From an uncultured Chryseobacterium sp. (GTDB lineage Bacteria > Bacteroidota > Bacteroidia > Flavobacteriales > Weeksellaceae): DNA of 64,000 nucleotides. The DNA is taken from the NCBI GenBank assembly GCA_913776245.1, contig CAJYLO010000020.1, forward strand, positions 1-64,000, in the 5' to 3' direction. This document shows, piece after piece, positions 58,573 through 64,000 of the stretch (positions within the stretch are counted from its first letter, which is position 1; every line of letters starts with the position of its first letter). The notes beneath the pieces are model-generated. The model was not told where the DNA came from. It worked only from the letters and a program-made list of their open reading frames with translations, and ran no database searches. The position numbers were made by a program, and so were the translations under genes.

Positions 58573-58788
58573 ATGCAAATCTCAATTAATCTTCCTTTCG
58601 AAGAACTTTTAGCAATAATAAAGAAACTCAATCCTAAGGAAAAAGAAGAGGTTGCTAAACTTTTATTAGATGAAACAGAAGTTTCGGAGGAACAGTTGAA
58701 AACAGCTGTCAGTAGAAAGCAAGATTTTGAAAATGGAAATATTGATACGGAAAGCTGGAAGGATCTTAAAAAAAGACTTTTAAATTGA
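58573..58788 (+). CDS. Antitoxin of a type II module
   Basis: The protein is 71 residues. A short N-terminal strand (MQISINLPFEELLAIIKKL) is followed by charged helices (PKEKEEVAKLLLDETE, DTESWKDLKKRLLN), like small ParD/YefM-type antitoxins that wrap the partner toxin. It overlaps the toxin gene by four bases (TTGA). It should neutralise the toxin and repress the operon. AT-rich DNA (58540-58572) upstream contains no certain promoter. Confidence 0.78.
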   Translation: MQISINLPFEELLAIIKKLNPKEKEEVAKLLLDETEVSEEQLKTAVSRKQDFENGNIDTESWKDLKKRLLN

Positions 58789-59078
58789 GCTACCAAATTG
58801 TTTTCCTTAAACCAGCGTCACAGGAACTGGAGGATTCTTATTCTTGGTATGAAAACCGAAAATCAGGTTTGGGTGCCGAATTTTTAGAGGAAATTGAGCA
58901 GTATTTGCAAGCTATAGAAAAAAATCCATTTCTTTTTCAATCCTACAATGATAAAATAGATTTACGCAGAATTCCTCTATCACGTTTTCCATTTAACATT
59001 ATTTACTGGATTGCAGAACAGGAACAGATAGTTTACATAGATGCAGTATTTCACACAAAGCGAAAACCTAAATTCTAA
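58785..59078 (+). CDS. RelE/ParE-family toxin
   Basis: The protein is 97 residues. YQIVFLKPASQELEDSYSWYENRKSGLGAEFLEEIEQYL and LRRIPLSRFPFNIIYWIAEQEQIVYIDAVFHTKR, here as two segments of about residues 3-40 and 60-93, show the RelE/ParE fold; the FPFNIIYW ... IDAVFHTKR ending is typical of ParE. Its start codon is TTG (58785), overlapping the antitoxin stop, so its synthesis depends on antitoxin translation. Unlike the module at 17.5 kb this toxin is intact. ParE-like toxins poison gyrase and RelE-like ones cut mRNA; which applies is open. Confidence 0.85.
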   Translation: MSYQIVFLKPASQELEDSYSWYENRKSGLGAEFLEEIEQYLQAIEKNPFLFQSYNDKIDLRRIPLSRFPFNIIYWIAEQEQIVYIDAVFHTKRKPKF

Positions 59079-59154
59079 TGACAGAAAGTCCTAATTTCAG
59101 CAAAGGAACAAAAATTGCAAACTCAAACAAGATTAAAAAACAACCACAATTAGT

Positions 59155-59832
59155 ATGGACATTAAAAAAGAATTCAGAGATTTCTCAGTAAAACATATGG
59201 GAAACAACGGTTTGGTAACCGATCAATATATGGGAATGTTCAACCCAACCAATTTGACGCCTTACATTATGGAGGAAAGAAGAATGAACGTGGCCCAGAT
59301 GGACGTTTTTTCCCGATTAATGATGGACAGAATCATTTTCCTCGGAACTGGGATTGACGATCAGGTTGCTAATATAGTGACAGCTCAGCTTTTATTCCTG
59401 GAAAGTTCAGATCCAAGTAAAGATATTCAGATCTACATTAATTCTCCTGGTGGAAGCGTTTATGCAGGATTAGGGATTTATGACACAATGCAGATCATTA
59501 AGCCGGACGTAGCCACTATTTGTACAGGAATGGCAGCATCTATGGGTGCAGTTCTTTTGGTTGCGGGCGAGAAAGGAAAACGCTCTGCTCTGAAACATTC
59601 CAGAGTGATGATCCACCAGCCGAGCGGTGGTGCACAAGGCGTAGCTTCTGATATGGAAATCAACCTGAGAGAGATGCTAAAACTGAAGAAGGAATTGTAT
59701 GACATCATTTCCAACCATTCCGGTCAGACTTACGAATGGGTAGAAAAAGCGTCTGACAGAGATTACTGGATGACATCTGAAGAAGCGAAAAGCTTCGGAA
59801 TGGTAGATGAAGTTCTCGAAAGAAAAAAATAA
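59155..59832 (+). CDS. clpP: ATP-dependent Clp protease proteolytic subunit
   Basis: The protein is 225 residues with the catalytic triad Ser129 (GMAASMGAVLL), His154 (VMIHQPSGG) and Asp203 (DRDYWMTSEEA). YINSPGGSVYAGLGIYD is the oxyanion region. It forms the tetradecameric barrel that degrades proteins delivered by ClpX or ClpA/C. The N-terminus (MDIKKEFRDFSVKHMG) is longer than in E. coli. Monocistronic, with a terminator right after. Confidence 0.96.
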   Translation: MDIKKEFRDFSVKHMGNNGLVTDQYMGMFNPTNLTPYIMEERRMNVAQMDVFSRLMMDRIIFLGTGIDDQVANIVTAQLLFLESSDPSKDIQIYINSPGGSVYAGLGIYDTMQIIKPDVATICTGMAASMGAVLLVAGEKGKRSALKHSRVMIHQPSGGAQGVASDMEINLREMLKLKKELYDIISNHSGQTYEWVEKASDRDYWMTSEEAKSFGMVDEVLERKK

Positions 59833-59837
59833 CTATC

Positions 59838-59868
59838 AAACCTGGTTTCTATGAGCCAGGTTTTTTTA
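59838..59868 (+). terminator. Terminator after clpP
   Basis: AACCTGG/CCAGGTT with an eleven-base loop is followed by TTTTT. Confidence 0.8.
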
Positions 59869-59933
59869 TATCAGAATCCTGACTTCCATATTTTCTGGAT
59901 AATTTATAAACACTCTAAAGTTTAAAAAACATT

Positions 59934-59963
59934 TTGCAGAAAATATCAATTTCACTACTTTTG
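59934..59963 (+). promoter_or_regulatory. Promoter of the small lipoprotein gene
   Basis: TTG (59934-59936) and TACTTTTG (59956-59963) are separated by exactly 19 bases, a full match to the Bacteroidota promoter. The start codon is 19 bases further. Confidence 0.7.
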
Positions 59964-59982
59964 ACACATCAAATTTTTAAAA

Positions 59983-60240
59983 ATGAAAAAAACTCTGATA
60001 TTATTGGCATCCGCTGTATTAGTTGTTTCTTGTGATATCCCGGCAGGTGGGAATAAAGGACGTATTAAAAAAACGGAAGATGTGGTAAGATATGATGACC
60101 CGAATGCGCCGCACGGAACATACAAACCGACTGAGGACACTGTAAAAGCGACCGGTCAGGTAATAATGGTGGATTCTGCAAAAACCGTAAAGCCAGAAGC
60201 TAAGCCTGCAACTGCTGAAGAGCCGAAAGCGGCACACTAA
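59983..60240 (+). CDS. Small lipoprotein, Pro/Lys/Ala-rich
   Basis: The protein is 85 residues with a lipoprotein signal (MKKTLILLASAVLVVSCDIP, Cys17). The mature part is unstructured-looking, with YDDPNAPHGTYKPTEDTVKATGQ and a tail of repeated KPEAKPATAEEPKAAH, suggesting a flexible periplasmic spacer. Function unknown. The gene has its own good promoter and a terminator directly after, so it is probably expressed by itself. Confidence 0.72.
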   Translation: MKKTLILLASAVLVVSCDIPAGGNKGRIKKTEDVVRYDDPNAPHGTYKPTEDTVKATGQVIMVDSAKTVKPEAKPATAEEPKAAH

Positions 60241-60270
60241 TCAAGAAATTTATAAAAATATTATAATAAA

Positions 60271-60300
60271 AGATGTCTTGCGTTTGCAGGACATTTTTTA
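60271..60300 (+). terminator. Terminator after the small lipoprotein gene
   Basis: ATGTCTTGC/GCAGGACAT with a three- to four-base loop is followed by TTTTT. Confidence 0.75.
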
Positions 60301-60374
60301 TTTTTACGAACCTTAGATCGCTATATTTTGGTAGCATCAATTATCGTTTATCAATCATCATTTATAATTATAAA

Positions 60375-61757
60375 ATGAGTACAACACAAGATTACATCCG
60401 GGAAAACAAACAACGTTTTCTGGATGAATTATTTGACATTCTTAGAATTGCGTCCATCAGTGCAGATCCCGCCTACAAAGATGAGGTCTTAAAATGTGCA
60501 GACTCCGTAGCTAAACATCTTAAAGTTGCGGGAGCAGACAACGTAGAAATCTGCAAAACAAAAGGCTATCCCATTGTTTTCGGTGAGAAAATTATTGATG
60601 CTGGTTTGCCGACAGTTTTGGTTTATGGACATTATGATGTTCAGCCGGCTGATCCTTTGGAGTTGTGGACCAGCGACCCCTTCGAGCCGGTTGTGAAAAA
60701 GACAGAACTTCATCCGGAAGGCGCTGTTTTTGCAAGAGGCTCCGCTGATGATAAAGGCCAGTTCTTTATGCACGTTAAGGCTTTTGAAGCGATGATGCAA
60801 ACCAGCTCGCTGCCTTGTAATGTTAAGTTCATTATAGAAGGAGAGGAAGAAGTGGGATCAGCCAGCCTCGCAGATTTCCTTGAAGAAAATAAAGAAAAGC
60901 TGAGCTGTGACGTGATTTTGATTTCCGACACCCATATCTATTCTAATGAACAGCCGACTGTTACAACAGGTTTGCGCGGACTGAGCTATGTGGAAGTAGA
61001 AGTGGAAGGGCCAAACCGTGATCTGCACTCAGGGCTTTACGGTGGTGCTGTTCCTAATCCGATTAATGTTCTTTCAAAAATGATTGGAGATCTGATTGAT
61101 GACAAAGGACACATCACTATTGACGGATTTTATGACAATGTTCTGATTGTTTCAGATGAAGACCGGAAGGAAATGAATAAGCTGAAAGACGATCCGGAAG
61201 GCTATAAAAAATCGATCGGATTAAATGATATTCAGGGAGAAGAAGGCTACACCACTTTGGAAAGAGCATCGATCCGTCCGACTCTGGATGTTAACGGAAT
61301 CTGGGGCGGTTACACAGGCGAAGGTGCAAAAACGGTAATTGCTTCCAAAGCTTTCGCCAAGATTTCAATGCGCTTGGTTCCGAATCAGACACCGGAAGAG
61401 ATCACGGAAAAATTCACTCGATATTTTGAAAAAATTGCACCGAAAAGTGTTAAGGTAAAAGTGACGCCGCATCACGGCGGAATGCCGTATGTGCTGGAAA
61501 GCAACACCAAAGAATTTCTGGCTGCTAAAAAGGCAATGGAGAAAGCATTTGGCAAAGAAGTTTTGCCTTACAGAAGCGGCGGAAGCATTCCAATCACTTC
61601 ACTGTTTGAAAAAGTTTTGGGTGCAAAATCTGTGTTGATGGGATTTGGTCTGGATACAGACGCGATCCATTCACCAAATGAACATTACGGATTGTACAAC
61701 TACTACAAAGGAATCGAAAGCATTCCATATTTCTTTGAGTTTTATGCTCAGTCATAA
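60375..61757 (+). CDS. M20-family dipeptidase
   Basis: The protein is 460 residues from MSTTQDYIRENKQR; an upstream extension of 34 codons is rejected because it overlaps the previous terminator. Zinc ligands and neighbours: VLVYGHYDVQPADP (His, Asp), GSADDKGQFFMH, FIIEGEEEVGS (Glu pair), and DTHIYSNEQ; the lid/dimerisation domain (about 210-370) includes DLHSGLYGG. It resembles carnosinase-like peptidases that split a broad range of dipeptides in the cytosol. Monocistronic with a terminator. Confidence 0.9.
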   Translation: MSTTQDYIRENKQRFLDELFDILRIASISADPAYKDEVLKCADSVAKHLKVAGADNVEICKTKGYPIVFGEKIIDAGLPTVLVYGHYDVQPADPLELWTSDPFEPVVKKTELHPEGAVFARGSADDKGQFFMHVKAFEAMMQTSSLPCNVKFIIEGEEEVGSASLADFLEENKEKLSCDVILISDTHIYSNEQPTVTTGLRGLSYVEVEVEGPNRDLHSGLYGGAVPNPINVLSKMIGDLIDDKGHITIDGFYDNVLIVSDEDRKEMNKLKDDPEGYKKSIGLNDIQGEEGYTTLERASIRPTLDVNGIWGGYTGEGAKTVIASKAFAKISMRLVPNQTPEEITEKFTRYFEKIAPKSVKVKVTPHHGGMPYVLESNTKEFLAAKKAMEKAFGKEVLPYRSGGSIPITSLFEKVLGAKSVLMGFGLDTDAIHSPNEHYGLYNYYKGIESIPYFFEFYAQS

Positions 61758-61767
61758 GATTAAAATC

Positions 61768-61806
61768 TCACCCTTTCAGAGTTCCAAACTCTGAAAGGGT
61801 TTTTTG
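61768..61806 (+). terminator. Terminator after the M20 peptidase gene
   Basis: ACCCTTTCAGAGTT/AACTCTGAAAGGGT, 14 base pairs with a three-base loop, is followed by TTTTTT. Confidence 0.9.
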
Positions 61807-61853
61807 AATAATTTACTTAGAAATGTTCTTTTAATTTTAAATAAAATCTAATT

Positions 61854-62555
61854 ATGTCAAAAGTTATTTACATCACAGGCGGAACCAAGGGAATCGGATA
61901 CGGAATCGCAGAAGTTCTTCTGAAAAATGGTCATAAAGTTGCCATCAGCGGGAGAAAACAGGAAGATGTTGAAAAAGCAGTTGCAGAACTGAGCAAGATT
62001 TCCGGCGATATTTTTGGAGTTAGCTCGGATGTGAGGAAATTTGAAGATGAACAAAATGCCATTCAGAAAATTATAGGAAATTTCGGAAAAGTAGATGTAG
62101 TGATTGCAAATGCAGGCTTAGGGGTTTTCGGCTCTGTTGATGAACTGAGTCTGGAAGATTGGAATGCTATGATAGAAACTAATCTCACCGGCTGTTTCCA
62201 CACGCTGAAAGCTTCCGTAGATGAGTTGAAGAAAACGGAAGGTTATTACATCACGATTGCAAGTTTAGCAGGAACTAATTTCTTCGAAAATGGCGCGGGC
62301 TATAATGCGTCTAAATTTGGGGTAGTCGGTTTTACACAAGCTGCAATGATTGACCTTAGAAAATATAATATCAAGGCTTCTACAATAATGCCGGGTTCTG
62401 TTGCTACGTATTTTAATGGCAATATTCCTTCGGATAAGGATGACTGGAAAATTCAGCCGGAAGATATCGGAAATCTCATTCTGGATATGCTGAATATGAA
62501 TCCGAGAATGTTGCCGAGCAAAATAGAAATCAGGCCAAGTCAGGTCAGGAAATAA
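61854..62555 (+). CDS. Short-chain dehydrogenase/reductase (SDR)
   Basis: The protein is 233 residues. The Rossmann loop is ITGGTKGIGYGIAEVL, the NNAG-equivalent is IANAGLGVFG, and the catalytic Ser-Tyr-Lys are in ITIASLAGTNF and YNASKFGV. Arg in SGRKQED after the second strand suggests NADP. Substrate cannot be told; SDR enzymes reduce or oxidise many ketones and alcohols. Monocistronic; no pathway partner is adjacent. Confidence 0.9.
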   Translation: MSKVIYITGGTKGIGYGIAEVLLKNGHKVAISGRKQEDVEKAVAELSKISGDIFGVSSDVRKFEDEQNAIQKIIGNFGKVDVVIANAGLGVFGSVDELSLEDWNAMIETNLTGCFHTLKASVDELKKTEGYYITIASLAGTNFFENGAGYNASKFGVVGFTQAAMIDLRKYNIKASTIMPGSVATYFNGNIPSDKDDWKIQPEDIGNLILDMLNMNPRMLPSKIEIRPSQVRK

Positions 62556-62857
62556 TTAGTTTTGAGAAATCTGCTTTTTGATGACAGAAAATTGTGAATG
62601 ATTTAAGTCAATTATTGATATTTCTCAGTATTGTTTACATTGATTTTCTTCTGAAAAATCTTTTAAATAAAGGGTTTCATAATGTTATTTATAAAATAAC
62701 AATAAATTATGCATGCATAGTATTTTTTATATAAATTAGCCACGGTTAGTCAGTTGCGATTGTATTCCTGATATGCGAAACGGTTTAAGTCTGAATTATC
62801 ATCAATAGATATAATTGCAATTTCAAATAAACTTAAAAAAACAATAAATACTTACAT
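62556..62857. other. 302-base gap upstream of etfB
   Basis: The gap has a small perfect hairpin GTTATTT/AAATAAC near 62684 and a 12-bp palindrome TATGCATGCATA at 62708-62719, both in AT-rich DNA that should hold the etfB promoter. No TAnnTTTG box at good spacing and no coding frame were found. Confidence 0.45.
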
Positions 62858-63604
62858 ATGAAAATATTAGTTTGTATCAGTAGTGTTCCGGATACTACAA
62901 GTAAAATTAATTTCACGGCAGATAAGTCTGCTTTTGATAAAAACGGAATCCAATGGGTAATTAATCCTTTGGACGAATTTGCTTTGACAAAAGCTATAAA
63001 ATTACAAGAGTCTCAAGGTGCAACGGTAACGGTTGTGAACGTAGGCGATGCAGGAACAGAAGCTGTTATCAGAAAAGCTTTGGCAATCGGGGCAAATGAT
63101 GCGGTAAGAGTTAATACAGAAGCAAAAGACAGCTTTTCTGTAGCGAAAGAAATTGCTAAAATTGCTCAGGAAGGCAGTTATGATTTGATTCTTACAGGAA
63201 AAGAATCGATTGATTATAACGGTGGTGCGGTTCCGGGAATGGTTGCCCAGTTATTGAATTACGCCTTTGTGAACGCTGCTGTTGGATTAGATGTTAATGG
63301 TTCAGAAGCAACTGCCGTAAGAGAGATTGAAGGTGGGAAAGAAACGATTTCTGTAAAATTACCGGCTGTTGTAGCAGGACAGAAAGGCCTTGTGGATGAG
63401 AAAGATCTGATTATCCCGAATATGAGAGGAATTATGTCCGCAAGAACAAAACCTCTTCAGGTGGTAGAACCTTCAAATTCTGAAGTGAAAGTAGAGGCTG
63501 TTTCTTTTGACAGTGTTGCGCCGAGAGCAGCAGTAAAATTGGTTTCTGCAGATAACCTGGACGAATTGGTAAGACTACTTCACGAAGAAGCGAAAGTAAT
63601 CTAA
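62858..63604 (+). CDS. etfB: Electron transfer flavoprotein subunit beta
   Basis: The protein is 248 residues, normal for EtfB. ILVCISSVPDTTSKINF, WVINPLDEFALTKAIKLQE and the AMP-binding DLILTGKESIDYNGGAVPGMVAQLL are family features, as is the recognition segment KPLQVV. With EtfA it carries electrons from acyl-CoA dehydrogenases to the respiratory chain. etfA follows after 140 bases that contain 7-base-period repeats, unusual spacing inside what is normally a tight operon. Confidence 0.95.
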   Translation: MKILVCISSVPDTTSKINFTADKSAFDKNGIQWVINPLDEFALTKAIKLQESQGATVTVVNVGDAGTEAVIRKALAIGANDAVRVNTEAKDSFSVAKEIAKIAQEGSYDLILTGKESIDYNGGAVPGMVAQLLNYAFVNAAVGLDVNGSEATAVREIEGGKETISVKLPAVVAGQKGLVDEKDLIIPNMRGIMSARTKPLQVVEPSNSEVKVEAVSFDSVAPRAAVKLVSADNLDELVRLLHEEAKVI

Positions 63605-63744
63605 AGTTGGAAGTCGGAAGCTAAATTTCCGATGAAAATTCCACTTTAACAAAATATTATTTAATTAATCAAATCCACGATTTCAGAGTCAAGTTTGAAA
63701 ACTTCTGACTTCCGACATCTGACATCCGACAAAAATTAAAAATT
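63605..63744 (+). repeat. Heptamer-type repeats between etfB and etfA
   Basis: GTTGGAAGTCGGAAGC right after the etfB stop is answered, in inverse sense, by CTTCTGA CTTCCGA CATCTGA CATCCGA at about 63697-63730, four heptamers in phase. The last unit ends 14 bases before the etfA ATG. The unit resembles the CATCTAA array at 28061. Confidence 0.65.
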
Positions 63745-64000
63745 ATGGCAGTATTCGTATACGCAGAAAATATAAACGGAGTTTACAAGAAAGCAGCTTT
63801 CGAAGCAGTTTCTTATGCAAAAGCTATTGCAGCCAAAACCGGAGATTCAGTAACTGCAATTTCTATTAATCCTACAGATTCTTCGGATTTGCTTTATAAA
63901 TATGGAGCAGACAAAGTAGTGAATGTAAAAGACGCAGGTCTTAAAAACTTTAGTGCCAAGGCTTATGCAGAAGCGGTTAATCAGATTGCCGATGGAAACA
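63745..64000 (+). CDS. etfA: Electron transfer flavoprotein subunit alpha, 5' part
   Basis: The frame opens with MAVFVYAENINGVYKKAAFE and runs off the right edge after 85 codons. The opening and the stretch YAKAIAAKTGDSVTAIS match the N-terminal domain of EtfA; the FAD-binding domain lies outside the window. It pairs with EtfB encoded just upstream. The start is certain from the family match and the AT-rich region before it. Confidence 0.93.
   Translation, partial: MAVFVYAENINGVYKKAAFEAVSYAKAIAAKTGDSVTAISINPTDSSDLLYKYGADKVVNVKDAGLKNFSAKAYAEAVNQIADGN

Overview
The window is a chromosomal piece from a low-GC member of the Bacteroidota, most likely Chryseobacterium or a close relative in the Weeksellaceae. 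Evidence for this includes type IX secretion sorting domains, Bacteroidota-type promoters (TTG or TTTG, about 19 bases, then TAnnTTTG), a TonB receptor with a carboxypeptidase-like plug-in domain, DUF5686 and DUF6705 proteins, a mevalonate-pathway gene, and a GOB-like B3 metallo-beta-lactamase. No rRNA, tRNA, IS element, prophage or CRISPR array was recognised. Gene content is mostly housekeeping, broken up by small accessory patches and several families of short intergenic repeats.

Layout. 1-9.8 kb: tail of a secreted M1 peptidase, kbl, rplS with a candidate leader, a Zn/Cd-type P-type ATPase, a GH5 glycosidase, a DUF5686 outer-membrane protein and an alkyltransferase-like DNA repair protein. 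9.8-14.9 kb: an accessory patch transcribed leftward from a divergent XRE regulator. It holds a 443-residue lipoprotein with a JAMM-like HxH...SxxD motif, a tandemly duplicated DUF6705 lipoprotein with a remnant of the big lipoprotein's 3' end between the copies, a third DUF6705 protein and an M23 peptidase. To its right is a 490-base gene-free stretch with three strong hairpins and a tiny ORF. 14.9-23.2 kb: full-length M1 peptidase, a broken ParE/RelE toxin with its antitoxin, thyA, a Gre-like protein, a GT-C membrane glycosyltransferase, the CCA-adding enzyme and TsaC. 23.5-37 kb: a TonB receptor with a partner lipoprotein, pepE, HD hydrolase, secG, a type IX cargo protein, an S9 peptidase, aldose epimerase, a sensor kinase and a DEAD-box helicase. 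37-41.4 kb: a NatAB-like ABC exporter and mevalonate diphosphate decarboxylase. 41.5-45.8 kb: a GIY-YIG gene bracketed by palindromic repeats, the metallo-beta-lactamase, a glyoxalase-like protein, TauE/SafE with DUF1634, and small proteins. 45.8-56.5 kb: purK and purE, tyrA with an attenuator, a cation/proton antiporter, a LytS/LytTR two-component pair, ald and tsaE. 56.6-64 kb: dnaG, a second toxin-antitoxin pair, clpP, an M20 dipeptidase, an SDR enzyme, and etfB followed by the start of etfA.

The best-supported hidden element is the tyrA leader at 50.43-50.57 kb. It has a promoter, an 18-codon leader peptide with three consecutive Tyr codons, a factor-independent attenuator, and an antiterminator pairing between the end of the leader ORF and the 5' arm of the attenuator. 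The genome also carries at least four short intergenic repeat types seen here in several copies: variable palindromes between short direct repeats, a CTTTGCG repeat of about 55 bases, a GTCATTCC palindrome, and 7-base-period arrays that sit in gaps between genes, several of them just before start codons.

Functionally the window joins nucleotide metabolism (thyA, purE, purK), tRNA modification and maturation (tsaC, tsaE, cca), translation and secretion (rplS, secG), replication (dnaG), proteolysis (clpP, pepE, M1, S9, M20, M23), aromatic amino-acid control (tyrA) and cell-envelope functions. All calls are from reading the sequence; no database search was run.
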